Shown here: in pieces, positions 1-10,533 of the stretch | How the letters are laid out: the number at the start of each line of letters is the position of its first letter | Position numbering within the stretch: the stretch's first letter is position 1 | NCBI GenBank assembly: GCA_036925085.1 | Contig: JAUPFP010000002.1 | Coordinates: 8,032,390 to 8,096,389 of the forward strand | From: Brachycybe producta | Lineage: Eukaryota > Arthropoda > Diplopoda > Playtdesmida > Andrognathidae | Reading direction: 5' to 3' | DNA length: 64,000 bases | Position numbers and translations under genes: made by a program | Notes under the pieces: model-generated | What the model was told of the DNA's origin: nothing | What the model saw: the letters and a program-made list of their open reading frames with translations, nothing else | The model's database searches: none

Positions 1-1180
1 TATATTTGAGCGCTAATGTTGCGCTTTATTTCTGTTAATGTCAGTTCTACAATTGTTTTTAATTTCTTAACACTAGATGGCAGGACCACCGTAATGGTTG
101 TCTATCACTGCCGTCACAAAGCCGCTGTGAATTCTGTCGCCATTCTATGCCGTTTCTGTCGTTTTACAATTGCAAGAGGGATCAGTTCTGCTTAAATTGT
201 AAGTATTTATTGATATTAATTACTTATACAATGTAAAATTATATGCCAAGTGAGGAAAACAACTTTTAATGTATGTTTTTTTTTTCGCGCGTTTCTTAAG
301 AATAAATGGGTTTCGTAACCGGTTAGCGTATTTTGTAACCGGTGTTTCTCTTAATTTTGAAAGACGACGACAAAGAGCGATGAATCTCGAACAGTATGGT
401 AAGCAATTTTACTTTTCATTGGTTTTTTTTTTAAACTAGATTTTTTGAATTTAAGTTTATTATGAGTGTCCGTCATTAAAACGCGGATAAAAAGCAAAAC
501 GACTTGCCATACATTCATACATATTAATGATATTCTAGTGAATCTCGTACCTGATTTTCTTCTATGTCTTTCCCCTTGCTCACTACTTTTTAGCAATGTT
601 ACCAATGACCGGTGTCTTATTTTCAGCTGGCGGCAAATGAAAGCTGACTAGCTGAGCAGACGATTGAACGGTCACGGAAGTGAAACTCACCTGTTTTTTT
701 TTCTCTCATATGATCAGATGTTGTTGAGTTTATTGTTATAGCTAGGGTAGCTAGTGAGAAAGAAAGAAAAAACGATTCTCATTTGCATTTAGCCGTGAAT
801 GGCACAAAGGCTGAAGAGAAGGAAGAAGGTCGAAAAACCAGGTAGAAATGGATGAAACAGGTGAAGGAGGAGGAGGAGGAGGAAGAGGACTACGAAGAGA
901 CAGATTCATTCGTACAAAATGTAGCGGGAATTACACTCATCGTCATCTATTCACTCGGTCAATGATCAGTTTTTTTTGCCGGTTGTTGTCAATGGTAAAG
1001 TGCGTGTTGTGGCTACCAGTGTTGCCGATTAAGTTTTAATTGCTTATTTTTTTTTTGGTTTGTTTGTTGGCATAATTATAATTATTTGATTGTATTAATA
1101 ATGCAATTTACAAGAAGTGCAACTGAACAATTATTATCATTATATTGAGATGAACGGTTAAAGAAAATATCGCCAAAAAA
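1..1180. other. 5' flank / possible 5' UTR region of the DAPK gene
   Basis: No gene is recognised here. The stretch is AT-rich, with a purine-rich GGA-repeat patch at about 862-895 that could be part of an untranslated exon or simply low complexity. A donor-like GTAAGT lies near 200 and a GGTAGAAATG context near 840, but nothing links them to the coding exons. An in-frame TGA at 1151-1153, ten codons before the DAPK start, shows that the reading frame does not extend further up in the same exon. No convincing TATA box or initiator is seen. Confidence 0.4.
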
Positions 1181-1242
1181 ATGGTTGTGTTTAAAAGGGA
1201 TTCATTTGAGGAACTGTACGACGTCCATGAGGACATTGGAAG
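1181..1242 (+). CDS. DAPK1: DAPK coding exon 1: start codon and beginning of the kinase domain
   Basis: It encodes residues 1-20 plus two bases of codon 21, beginning MVVFKRD and ending YDVHEDIG. This aligns with the DAPK1 N-terminus, whose MTVF start and YYDTGEELGSG segment are comparable. The ATG at 1181 has an A-rich context with G at +4 and follows an in-frame TGA at 1151, so it is the first possible start in this exon. The donor is AG|GTTTGA at 1242/1243. The split codon AG+T makes Ser21 of the G-x-G loop when joined to exon 2, giving IGSGQFAVV. The 3' neighbour is the 40.7-kb first intron. Too short to be found by ORF length; recognised by homology and by splicing to exon 2. Confidence 0.93.
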
Positions 1243-1337
1243 GTTTGAAAAATCACTTTTAATTAATTATCTCTTGTGAATTAATATTATGCAAATTAAT
1301 TGTGCATTTGCATGGTTTATATATACAGTGAGAGATA

Positions 1338-1415
1338 TACGAATTGATAAAAATTCTTTAAAAAAGTGAGAAATCAAATGATTTCTCGTTTTTTAAAGAA
1401 TTTTTATCAATTCGT
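1338..1415. repeat. Near-perfect hairpin (about 39-bp arms)
   Basis: The left arm from 1338 (TACGAATTGATAAAAATTC...) is matched by its reverse complement ending at 1415, with one small mismatch/indel near the tip and almost no loop. It lies only 95 bp inside intron 1 after the exon 1 donor. It may be a minimal palindromic MITE or an RNA hairpin; no second copy was seen in the window. Confidence 0.8.
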
Positions 1416-2762
1416 ATTGAACCTTGACCTTTGCTTGCCAGGGATGCCCATTCTTAGGAGGCGCTTAGCCTCTATGTACGAACTCCTACTGTGTTTTCAC
1501 CTTATTGCGCGCCTTTAGCGCAACTCAGGTATTCGTTTTATGATTAGCTTCTGTTAGTCTTCAAGTAAAGGCTTGCGGAGTAGTTTATAATAGGTTTGCG
1601 GCGCAGAAGGTGCGAAATCAGACGAAAAAAAACTGCACACTCTTCTGTATAGAGGAGGCTAATTGAAAGAATTTCCAACAACTGTGTTGTTTTAGCTTAG
1701 AGGCTAGCGGTTTCTAAATTGAAAGAATATTTCCCGATAAGAAATAAGGTCGAAATTCAAGACGTTGAAGTTGGATAAATTACTTTGAATTTCAATTTGA
1801 TCCTACTTTCGAGCAAAGGGTTCTAATTCTAGTTTGGAAACAAAATCTGTTCGAAAAGGTGTTGAATAAAACGAGATTCTTGTAACCCTGTTCTGAGGGT
1901 TCAAGTGGAGAAACTATGATAATGGTATTGGATCTTGACGTCATTAACGCGTTCACTAGCACTTGGCGTTTTTTCTTTTTGCTTTCATGTGGTTGCGTTT
2001 GGTGTTATTTACAGAGTGAGAGGTTCTTTTTTAATGGTGTTTTATTGTCGCGTTTGTAGTTGGTATTTTACGATTGTGGTGTACAATTGGAATCCAAATT
2101 TCAGGAGGACGTTATCTTGTAAATATTGCTATAAACGCGGCATTATGGTAGCAGTGGCTGCTTTTTTGCTGCTATATAGCAATTATTGACGCATATGAGA
2201 GCGCTTTTTTGAAGCAAGTTACTCAAGAATTCCAATGTTTATTTGAAACTAGAAGAGTAAACTTAAAGTGCAACAATATAATTTTTTACAGTTGATGTCT
2301 TTAAAAAAAAAATAAACTCTTTTATGATAGTTTCAAAAAGATAAAACTTATTTCTTCCAAACTCACATAAATGATTATTATTTTTAAAGATATACCCTAG
2401 TGATAATTGACGCAACCGAAAACTAAAGAAAAAGCTGTAAAAGCGTTTCCAATCAGGCTCGTGAGTAGTCTGTTATATCTACTGTAAATCTGCAACGTGA
2501 CCTTGACAATAAAAGCTTCATTTACTGACTTAAAAAAATGGATGTTTTTGTTGTCAAAGTTATGTTCATACAGACGTAAACAAATGCTTAAAGAAAACAG
2601 GAAAGTATCGTCCGGAAACAACATGTGCCTATATATGGTGGCTATAAAGAAAACGTATCCGGGAACAATTCGAGCACTGCCTGCCTTTTCTAAAGAAAAT
2701 TAGATTGAATAATAGCGACCTTCACTTGTGAGGGTCAGAATGTTTGTGTATGTGTGTAAAAC
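1416..2762. other. Intronic stretch without recognised gene
   Basis: I see no coding homology. It is mixed unique-looking sequence with a small GAGGCGCTTAGCCTC hairpin near 1457-1471 and a moderately higher GC content around 1430-1530. An 84-codon open frame at 1935-2189 has no recognisable domain and looks like chance. Confidence 0.5.
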
Positions 2763-2768
2763 GCCTCC

Positions 2769-2938
2769 TGGGCCCAGTTTCTCAAAAATACAAGTCTTGT
2801 AATACAAGTGAATTCTACGGAGCCCTGATCAGGACATGCATAAAAAATTCACAATTTGTTATTATGAATTGACAATTCGTAATGACAACTTATGAATTTG
2901 CAATGTATGTACTTGTATTTTTGAGAAACAGGGTCCTG
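2769..2938. mobile_element. Short TIR element (MITE), copy 1 of the 'TTTCTCAAAAATACAAG' family
   Basis: Terminal inverted repeats of about 25 bp share the core TTTCTCAAAAATACAAG. A 6-bp direct repeat GCCTCC flanks the element at 2763-2768 and 2939-2944, consistent with a target-site duplication. A second copy lies at 10010-10200. There is no coding capacity. It contains a palindromic centre built from AATTCACAATTTGTTATTA and related words. Confidence 0.82.
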
Positions 2939-2944
2939 GCCTCC

Positions 2945-3579
2945 TCTTACTGCCTCATATTTGAGAAGATAATGGTCAAATCAAGCAGATCCGGAATTTT
3001 TTTTTTTATCAAAATTGTCCAGAATGCAGTAAACACAATAATCCTTGTAGATTCTTTACAACGCAAAGAAAAAAAGGTCTTTATTTAGTTTCCAATTGCA
3101 CCCAATTAATGTTTGTACCTTCGTTTATTCTTCAAATAGGGTTTCAAATAAAAATTGAAATAATTAAAAAAAAAGTTGTAAATAAGTATTCTGTCGTCGT
3201 TTAGTTTTTTTACGAATTTTTTTTTTATCTTAAGTGGATTTAAGATATTTTATAATTTAAATTTATTCTAAACAAACAAAAAAAATCACAATTAATTTGA
3301 ATGAAAGGTCAAAAAGACAAACAAAGTTTCTAATTTACATTTATTTGATTTTTTTCTACTGAAGATTTTTTTTTTTATTGAATTATAAATTACAATATTT
3401 AAAGAAGTTAGTGAACCGAAACTTTTATGTAAGAAATGATGAGACGACCACCCTATAGGAGGACACAGAAGGTGTTATTGTTTACTTTTATTACATTTAT
3501 GATGACATTCTTTGCGACCGACTATCCAGGTGTTTTTAGAATTAATTGTGTGGGAGGTCTTCTAGTTAACCCTGAGAGG
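2945..3579. other. AT-rich intronic stretch, nothing recognised
   Basis: This is low-complexity A/T-rich sequence with poly-T and poly-A runs. A 60-codon open frame at 3436-3618 has no recognisable domain. The end of the stretch grades into degenerate units of the 20-bp minisatellite that follows. Confidence 0.5.
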
Positions 3580-3846
3580 TTGGTTATTAGTTTAATGGCG
3601 TGGTTAAGAGTTTACTGAGTGTCATTTCAGTTCACTTGAGGGTTCATATGAGAGTTAACTGAGAAAGTTAATCGAAAAATTTACCAAAAAGAATTGAGTG
3701 TCAACTAACGAGATTAAGAGTTAACTGAGGTGAGTAGGTTTGAGAGTTGACTGAATGTCACAATGTGTTTAATTAACTGAGTTGATTGTCAGCTGACGGG
3801 GTTGAAAGTTAACTGAGGGTTTTAAGAGTGGGCTGAGGGTTTTGAG
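3580..3846. repeat. Degenerate left part of the 20-bp GAG/ACTGAGG minisatellite
   Basis: Words such as GAGAGTTAACTGAGG and GAGTGGGCTGAGGGTTTTGAG recur irregularly. They match the unit of the clean array at 4261-4760. The array is interrupted by a hAT-type insertion at 3847-4260, so this is the older or more diverged side. Confidence 0.75.
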
Positions 3847-4260
3847 TTGGGATGGGACATCTGAATCCCGCGAATCTTGAAAAATATTCGAGATTCCAAA
3901 ACTCGAATCTTCGCGCTTTTTTCGTCTCTTTCGAATCCTAACCTTAAAAACTGTTAGAAACTTTAGTAAAATTCGTTTTAACGCCGTTGACGTCCAATAG
4001 AAGCGTTTCACTAACAAAAATCGGCGATTGTTGCAATTTCGGTGGTACCCGAATCACAAATGTCACCTTGTGGCGACCCTGAGTGCCACACACCGTTTTT
4101 TTATTATTAATAATTTAATATATATTTTTTTTATTATTAATAATTTAATATTTAATATTATTTAATTTTTTTGTATCTTAATGAATAATGTAGGATTCTC
4201 ATAGGAAGGATTCCAGAACCTTTTAGGATTCGGAACCATTTTAGATTCGTCCCACCTCTA
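3847..4260. mobile_element. Non-autonomous hAT-type element (R2 family) inserted in the minisatellite
   Basis: The element is 414 bp. It begins TTGGGATGGGAC and ends GTCCCACCTCTA, giving a 12-bp imperfect terminal inverted repeat. An exact 8-bp direct repeat GTTTTGAG flanks it at 3839-3846 and 4261-4268. Eight-base duplications are characteristic of the hAT superfamily. Related copies lie at 21209-21628, 25517-25919, 32334-32424 (end only) and 60168-60468. No transposase reading frame is present, so it would depend on an enzyme encoded elsewhere. Confidence 0.9.
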
Positions 4261-4760
4261 GTTTTGAGAGCGGACTGAGGGTTTTGAGAGCGGACTGAGG
4301 GTTTTGAGAGCGGACTGAGGGTTTTGAGAGTGGACTGAGGGTTTTGAGAGTGGACTGAGGGTTTTGAGAGCGGACTGAGGGTTTTGAGAGCGGACTGAGG
4401 GTATTGAGAGCGGACTGAGGGTATTGAGAGCGGACTGAGGGTTTGGAGAGCGGACTGAGGGTTTGGAGAGCGGACTGAGGGTTTTGAGAGCGGACTGAGG
4501 GTTTGGAGAGTAGACTGAGGGTTTGGAGAGTAGACTGAGGGTTTGGAGAGTAGACTGAGGGTTTGGAGAGTAGACTGAGGGTTTGGAGAGTAGACTGAGG
4601 GTTTGGAGAGTAGACTGAGGGTTTGGAGAGTAGACTGAGGGTTTGGAGAGTAGACTGAGGGTTTGGAGAGTAGACTGAGGGTTTGGAGAGTAGACTGAGG
4701 GTTTGGAGAGTAGACTGAGGGTTTGGAGAGTAGACTGAGGGTTTGGAGGGTGGACTGAGA
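4261..4760. repeat. 20-bp minisatellite, 25 units
   Basis: Twenty-five head-to-tail units, each 20 bp, follow GTTTTGAGAGCGGACTGAGG in the left half and GTTTGGAGAGTAGACTGAGG in the homogeneous right half (about 12 near-identical units from 4501). On the minus strand the array is open in more than one frame and reads as Pro/Ser/Leu-rich repeats. This follows from lack of stop codons in the unit and is not evidence of a gene. Confidence 0.97.
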
Positions 4761-5591
4761 GCGAGCTTTGAACGCAATTTATAAATTTCATCTATTTTTT
4801 TCGGCCACCAAAAATGATCATGAAACTTTTGTTGTTTTCACTCTGAAAAGAAAGTATTGCGAACAACCGAACAACAAAAAGAAGTGTTGTACATTCGTGT
4901 GAATTGAATGAATGAGTGACTTGAGAGTTGCTTGAAGCCCACCTGTTGAGAAGAAGCAATATAATAATTTCACTTGACCATTACAACCGTATTACAAAAG
5001 AACGAAAAAGATGATCCGAAAGTAAGACAGGTGTTTCATATTTTTACCCTTCAGGGGGGTAGAGTGCTACTCAAAATACATAATAGTTTTCTATTTTTTG
5101 TGCTGTTATTGAATTATATTTTTTTTTATGAAAACGAAAATGTTTCATGTGAAATTACGAGCTAATTTAATTTTGTAGAACCTAATTTGTGACCCTCTTT
5201 TTTTTTTGGCAATTTGTGTTATAACTTTGTGGTTTTTATTCTCTTGAAATTTTTTTTTGGCCGAGAGTTTACCTTTTTTTTTTTTAGAGTGAGTGTCTTT
5301 ACTTGTTTACTCTCAACTGTATTAACTCTCAACTGCCTTGAGAGTGTAATATCAGTGATATTACTTTCTCGAAGCATGTGAGACTTTTAAGTACTCAAAG
5401 AAGAGAGCAAACAACTTTTAAAATGAAAGTAGTTTCAACGTTTTCTAGACAGTTAGGGCCAGAAGCGGGCTGGCCAAAGGAAAGCTCGGGCAAATGCAAG
5501 AAAGGTGGGTATTCAATTGGGAAGGTTGTTCATTTTTTCGAAAAATATTGCCAATCCTGTCTAAAATGTCAGAACATGCAACTGCATGCAT
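4761..5591. other. Intronic stretch without recognised gene
   Basis: Echoes of the minisatellite words (ACTCTCAACTG, TTGAGAGT) occur near 5270-5350, suggesting a decayed extension of that array. The remainder is AT-rich and unremarkable. An 89-codon open frame at 5378-5647 overlaps a palindrome and has no recognised domain. Confidence 0.45.
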
Positions 5592-5670
5592 GCACATTCC
5601 GTCATTCATCGATTTATTCGATAGTGTTACGTCACGCTGCTGAATAAATCGATAAATGAATAGAATGTGC
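5592..5670. repeat. Imperfect inverted repeat
   Basis: The left arm GCACATTCCGTCATTCATCG continues as ATTTATTC. It pairs with a right arm, GAATAAATCGATAAATGAAT, that continues to AGAATGTGC. The loop is about 20 nt and contains TTACGTCA. This is likely a tiny palindromic MITE; no second copy was noticed. Confidence 0.7.
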
Positions 5671-5800
5671 GGTTAATTTGCTAGTGTCAGTTGTTAACTC
5701 CGTGTTAATGATCTGTCTTTCATTTTTTGCGAAAGTGCGATTGAATCACTTTTACCTGTTGCGTGTTTCGTCGCTGAAACATGCAGTTGAGAACACCGTA

Positions 5801-5917
5801 TACAGGGTGAACATTAAACAATATATATCAAGGTGTAAATAATATTTTCTAATTGACACCATCGTCAATAACACCTTGAATATGTTTGAAGAGGATGTTT
5901 TTTTGTTTCATCCTGTA
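5801..5917. mobile_element. Small TA-flanked TIR element (Tc1/mariner-like guess)
   Basis: The ends TACAGGGTGAA and TTTCATCCTGTA form inverted repeats, and an inner pair CAAGGTGT / ACACCTTG extends the symmetry. TA dinucleotides bracket both ends. Family assignment is inferred from the TA target and CAGGGTG-type ends. A single similar end occurs near 9881. Confidence 0.55.
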
Positions 5918-6059
5918 AAAAGTATAAAGATTTTTATTTAAATTTAAGTTAATAGCGCGTATCCAGTGACCATTTTTAATCGGATAACTTGATTAGATAA
6001 GAAACGTTTTAATTAATTGTTCATTTTGGTTGAATATAAGATTCGGTATAGTTGTATTT

Positions 6060-6175
6060 TCGTTTATTGCTTACTCTGGATTACTCTTGTCTTCCAGAAG
6101 AGCAAAATTAAAAGAAATTAGTGTATTTAAAAACTAGAAGGGTAACTCAATGACTTAAAGGTATTTTCATTAAGA
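6060..6175. mobile_element. R1-family fragment (one arm)
   Basis: It carries the R1 arm words: the GATTACTCTTGTCTTCCAG start, AAATTAAAAGAAATTAG, then AAACTAGAAGGGTAACTCAATG and AAGGTATTTTCAT. Only the outward arm is seen. R1 is the abundant long-TIR family described at 22401-22707. Confidence 0.6.
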
Positions 6176-6235
6176 ACGAAAGTTAGCACACAAAAAAAAA
6201 CAGATTCTAGTCAACAATAACTCTGCTATAAAAGC

Positions 6236-6416
6236 CAGTGCTCTAATAATGCATGAGGCGTGCCCCGATACTGCCTCAAGGGTACTTGCGCCAGTGCATG
6301 CACAAATAGGTCGGGGTGGTCCCGGGTCCTCGTGCGCATCGATAACTTATCTAGTGGTCCAACATTGGGCAAAGTATGAGAAACACTGACCCTATAGTGT
6401 TTCTTTAAATACTTTG
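6236..6416. other. GC-richer island with a 46-bp hairpin at its right end
   Basis: About 6240-6360 is clearly less AT-rich than its surroundings and shows no similarity to other sequence in the window. At 6371-6416, AAAGTAtgaGAAACACT pairs with AGTGTTTCtttaaaTACTTT. It could be a fragment of a mobile element or a regulatory segment. No coding or RNA family is recognised. Confidence 0.4.
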
Positions 6417-7955
6417 TTTTTCATAATGTTGTCTGGCAGCTTAGGCTGGGGTTTTTCAAAAGCGAACTGGTCCATTGGCTTCAAATATGATGCGTGCATT
6501 TCCAAAACGTTTAATTGTCACATAAGGGTAAAATACGTTTTTAATCTAAAACGGGTTGTAAACGCCGTGCTTTTTGCACCTGGAAATTTGCTTGTCACGA
6601 AAGTGCTATTCCTAGTGGTAAGAAAACTGAAATCGAGTTTTGTGAAAGTCATAACATTGTAACAGCCAATAATAATTCGAGTGACAACATGGCCAGTCAC
6701 TTAGTGACTATAGTCACGTTGTAAACGCCAACAATGTCACTATAGTGACTACGTGTCAGCATATGTTGCATGTTGGCATTTATAACGTTTTTAGAACTGA
6801 AGTGAGGTTTAAAAAAATTTTAAAAAATATTCTAATACTGATTAATAATTTTTAATAGATTTTCTTCATTTCTTAGCTTCCTGTAAATTGTAATAATTGG
6901 TTTAGTAGAAAAATTTAAATTTTGGTATCTACGACGTTTTGGAAATGCACGATTCATGTACGTTCTACCCAATTTTCTAGTATACATTATATTACAAACT
7001 TAAATTAAAACTTCCATTTCGCCATTGAAATGTGAACAATGTGACAGTTGTTACAAGTAATAATTTATAAATTATTATGGTGTTTATTGGTAATTCCACG
7101 GTATTTATAAGAAAATTCCTATTGAATTTAGTAACAGTTTTGTTTACATAATTGGAGAGAGAGTTCGTTTATCTTTTATTATTATTATTATTATATCTAT
7201 TTTTCAATGTTATAATAATATAATGAATCTATTATTATTTCATAGTGTTATTTTTCGTGTTCCTCAGTATTATTATATTTATCTATGTTGAAATAATATC
7301 AACAATTAGGTGAGAAATTAGCTTTTATTATAAATGTAGGCCCAACGATGTTTATGTGTGTATTTATAATGAATGGATAATCTGATCTATTTTAATGGAT
7401 TTATTTTTTCTTTCTGATGATGATGATGATGATGATGTTGTTGTACGGCACATTTTGAGGTTTCACTCGATTTAAGGATACAAATTGTGGCAATGCGTGT
7501 AATTGAATTCACAATAGAAGAATCATGTTTTTCGAAAAAAGAAAAGAAAAAGTTAATAATAATAAACACATACATAACTATTACATCCACACCCACCCAC
7601 CGAAAAAATCCACCTATATTTTCTTGTTATTATGTAATAAATATTCGGTACATTAAGATTTTTACGATTTATTAACAAAACACGAAAATGTCATGGTGGA
7701 ATAAGAAAAACAGCCGACAGAGAAAACAGTCTGTATCATTTTCTAGTCTGTATTATTTTCCAGTCTGTATCATTTACTAATCTGTATCAAGTCACCTGAT
7801 GTATTTGTGTCATTGGAAGTTTCTAAAAAACAACTGCAAAATAATATTTTAATGTATTTTTTAATAAATTATATCGAAATAAATTTTAATTTTAATTAAG
7901 ATTTTTAATTTAAAATTTTACTAATTAGACAAAAAACCTCGGTAAAAACTAACTA
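6417..7955. other. Intronic stretch, simple repeats only
   Basis: A small palindromic cluster of GTCACTATAGTGAC-type words lies at 6695-6758. TTA/TAT microsatellites occur at about 7170-7280, and a GAT run at 7416-7438. Short open frames here (for example 7387-7596 minus, with a His run read from the GAT repeat) are microsatellite artefacts. No gene is recognised. Confidence 0.5.
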
Positions 7956-8115
7956 CTGAAAATACACAATAAGTGATTGAGGTACCCTTCTAGCTTTTAA
8001 AGCACTTTCTCCAGTTTCTCTTCAATTTTTTCCCCAAACGATGGAATAGAGTTCAAAGGGCATTTGTACTTAGAAACCACAACTTAAGATGGTTTAGGAA
8101 CACAGGTGACTTTCG
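7956..8115. mobile_element. R1-family right-arm fragment
   Basis: It contains AAGTGATTGAGGTACCCTTC, TAGC..AAAGCACTTT, CAGTTTCTCTT and AGTTCAAAGGGCATTTGTAC, the order seen in R1 right arms. It ends just before the R3 element at 8133. Confidence 0.65.
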
Positions 8116-8132
8116 AACTTGGTTATTTTCTA

Positions 8133-8849
8133 TTTCTCCTGTTAGGCCGGATCCACATGAAGCTGACAAAACACAAACTCAAGTGTTTCGAGACGAATTG
8201 GCGACAATTCTAAAACATTTCTGCGACTTTTATGTTTTTGTTTTGTCTGCAATTTCACAAAACTATTTCATTTCTTGGCTCAAGTCGACCAGTTCCGACG
8301 ACCTTAAAAACGAATAAATTCAAAAAAGGAAAAATTGTCAAAAAATGAAATTCTTCTAGATGCACTGAAATGAACTCAGGAGGGCCCAACAGATAATATG
8401 TGATTCAATTACATGTATATACATTTGTAAAGCAACAATCCCATGAGAGAAACGATGAACACCTTCCAAACCCATGATGCCCACAAAGGCAATGAGGCTC
8501 ACCAGGCTCACAAAGCCCACCAGGCTCACAAAGCCCACCAGGCCAACAAAGCCCGCCAGGCCCCTGGGCTTTATGTAGATCTCTACTATGTATCATTTTT
8601 TCAACTGTCTGTGCAGTGTGTGGACACAGTTAGTATTAAAACAACAACAAAACAGTTGCGTAGTTTATGTAGGACAGCTATAGATACAAAAACCAAAACC
8701 CAATTTGTTTGTCTTTGTGTCACAAATGTGTCACAAATTTGTTGTTTTATTTTCAAGAGCTGCTTTTTCTAGCATTTTTGTTATGTTTTTGTCACGAACT
8801 CATGTTGCACTTTTGTCAGCTTGATGTGGATCCGGCCTAACAGGAGAAA
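8133..8849. mobile_element. R3-family TIR element, copy A
   Basis: The ends are a long inverted repeat: TTTCTCCTGTTAGGCCGGAT runs on into CCACAT at the left, and its reverse complement ATGTGGATCC-GGCCTAACAGG lies at the right. The inner sequence (CAAGCTGACAAAAC, TTTCGAGACGAATTGGCGA) is shared with copy B at 20966-21820. There is no transposase frame. A GC-rich 18-bp tandem repeat at 8477-8566 lies inside. R1 sequence flanks it on both sides. Confidence 0.82.
8477..8566. repeat. 18-bp tandem repeat inside R3 copy A
   Basis: Three consecutive units follow AGGCTCACAAAGCCCACC (8504-8557), with partial units on either side. On the minus strand the unit reads as a Gly-rich, collagen-like Gly-X-X pattern, which is a consequence of the 18-bp period and not a gene. 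R3 copy B lacks this array. Confidence 0.88.
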
Positions 8850-8854
8850 TCTAA

Positions 8855-9115
8855 AAGTGTATTTGAAACTAGAAAAGTAGTTCAGTCACTTATTAGTATT
8901 TTTCTGTTGTATGATAATCATTCAAAATAAAACATTAAACGTTTATTTTAAAAATATATCAACCATGGGAAAAAAAAATACCTGATATGAGCTTACTCTT
9001 CTAGTTTCTAAAAACACTGTTCAAGTTTCGCATAATTTTCTATCTGAAAGACAGAGAAGAATAACCAGAATTTCTAGTATTTTACACATAATTTCAAACC
9101 ACCTTAAAAATGTGA
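8855..9115. mobile_element. R1-family copy
   Basis: Both arms are visible: GAAACTAGAAAAGTAGTTCA at the left, and CTTCTAGTTTCTAAAAACAC followed by CTGAAAGACAGAG and AAACCACCTTAAA at the right. It directly abuts R3 copy A. Confidence 0.68.
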
Positions 9116-10009
9116 TCATTTCGCCCTTTTTTATTTGTCAAATTTAAAATTTACATTACCAATTTTCGTTAAGTTAAAACTTGTTTGTAATTTGCGTACA
9201 GGATAAGATTTATGCAAATTGTTTAGAAACCATAATAATGCATTTAATAACAGTTTTAAATGTATAAACGTGAGAATTAGGAAATTTAATAGGAACAACA
9301 TGAACATTAATAAGGATTGTATGACACCAATAATTATTGACATGTTATTTATTGAACCCTATCAAAAATACATACATATAGCCTATTATACAAACAACAA
9401 TTTCCGTTTTAGTATATTATAATTTTTAAACAACAGTCAGTGGCTCGCGGGCCACACCCTAGATGCTAGTTTCAGATTGAGGGGGGGGGGGTGGACACAA
9501 TTACACAACTTTTAAAAGTGTATTTGAAATAATTTTGATAATAATTAGAGCATGAAAAAATGTATTGATTGCGGGGGGGGGGGCAAGAGGGGTGGAGTTA
9601 ATCACATTTTCCAATTTGTGTGACGTCATAATTTGAATAGGAATAATTAATACATCACACGGAGGTGGGAGAGGTTTCATTGTATACGATTTTTTTACTC
9701 CCCCCCTCCCCTGTATACTGTGATGATGACGTATGAGGTACATGTTAAATTTTTCCTCCACCTTATTCCTCAAGTGTGTCTGTTATTATTATTTAAATTA
9801 TATATTTGATTTATATTATCACGTTTTGATTTATTTTTTGGCCTTGTTTATTTTTAGTTTTTTTTTACAAATATGTAACTGTATACAGGGTGTGTCCATT
9901 TTGTGGATTTGAAGGGCCTTGGTAAAAATAAATATGAAACGGTCAATCTTGATAATAGTAACTAAATTTGAATTGAATTAAAAAAACAAAAAAACAACTA
10001 ACATAGAAC
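9116..10009. other. Intronic stretch with poly-G patches
   Basis: AT-rich sequence is broken by homopolymer G runs near 9481-9491 and 9573-9582, and C-rich patches near 9700-9712. The segment around 9430-9790 may be a decayed mobile element: it shares the phrase TGGCTCGCGGGC with 22987-22998. A single TACAGGGTGTG end lies near 9893. No gene is recognised. Confidence 0.4.
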
Positions 10010-10200
10010 TGGGTCCTGTTTCTCAAAAATACAAGTCTTGTAATACAAGTGAAATCTACAGAGCACTGATCAGGACATGCGTAGAAAATTCACAATTTGT
10101 TATTAGAACTTATTACGAATTAACAATTCGTAATAACAAATTGTGAATTTGTGGTGTGTGTCCTTTACAAGACTTGTATTTTTGAGAAATATGGGCCAGG
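10010..10200. mobile_element. Short TIR element, copy 2 of the 'TTTCTCAAAAATACAAG' family
   Basis: The left end TGGGTCCTGTTTCTCAAAAA matches the right end TTTTTGAGAAATATGGGCC in inverted orientation. The interior matches copy 1 at 2769-2938 (CTGATCAGGACATGC, AATTCACAATTTGTTATTA). No clear target duplication was found for this copy. Confidence 0.82.
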
Positions 10201-10229
10201 ACAGTAGATAAATTACAAAAACTTTTTAA

Positions 10230-10533
10230 TACCTTGTACTATGCACACATGAGTTAAATGTATTCAAATTAAATGTGTTTAGGTGAATTATACGGAATCC
10301 AGTTAAGGACATGAACACCAAATGAAAATTGACTTTATTATTAATATTTTAAAATTGAAATACTAAATTAATATTTTGTTATTAGTTTCTATATTTAAGT
10401 ATTAACTCAATATTTTCAGATTATTAACTGAATAAATTGAATTCGACATATTGTTTGTTTGCCCTTCACAGGGGGCTCTGTAGAACACGTTTATTATTTA
10501 AATACATTTAAATTATCAGGTGCGTACTAGGTA
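10230..10533. mobile_element. 'TACCTNGTACACACA' family element, copy 1 (Harbinger-like guess)
   Basis: The ends are TACCTTGTACTATGCACACA and TGCGTACTAGGTA. The interior (GGTGAATTATACGGAATCCA, GAATTCGACATATTG, GGCTCTGTAGAACACG) is shared with copies at 57000-57270 (same orientation) and at 56172-56459 and 60625-60927 (inverted). Two of those copies are flanked by TTA on both sides, the target type of PIF/Harbinger elements; the class call is an inference. No open frame of size. Confidence 0.78.

Noticed and set aside
4241..4791. Two overlapping minus-strand frames of about 178 codons, Pro/Ser/Leu-rich repeats
   Set aside because: They are the 20-bp minisatellite read in two frames. No flanking conserved sequence, and two frames giving the same peptide series is what a stop-free unit predicts.
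8356..8596. Collagen-like Gly-X-X minus-strand frame
   Set aside because: It arises from an 18-bp tandem repeat inside an R3 mobile element.
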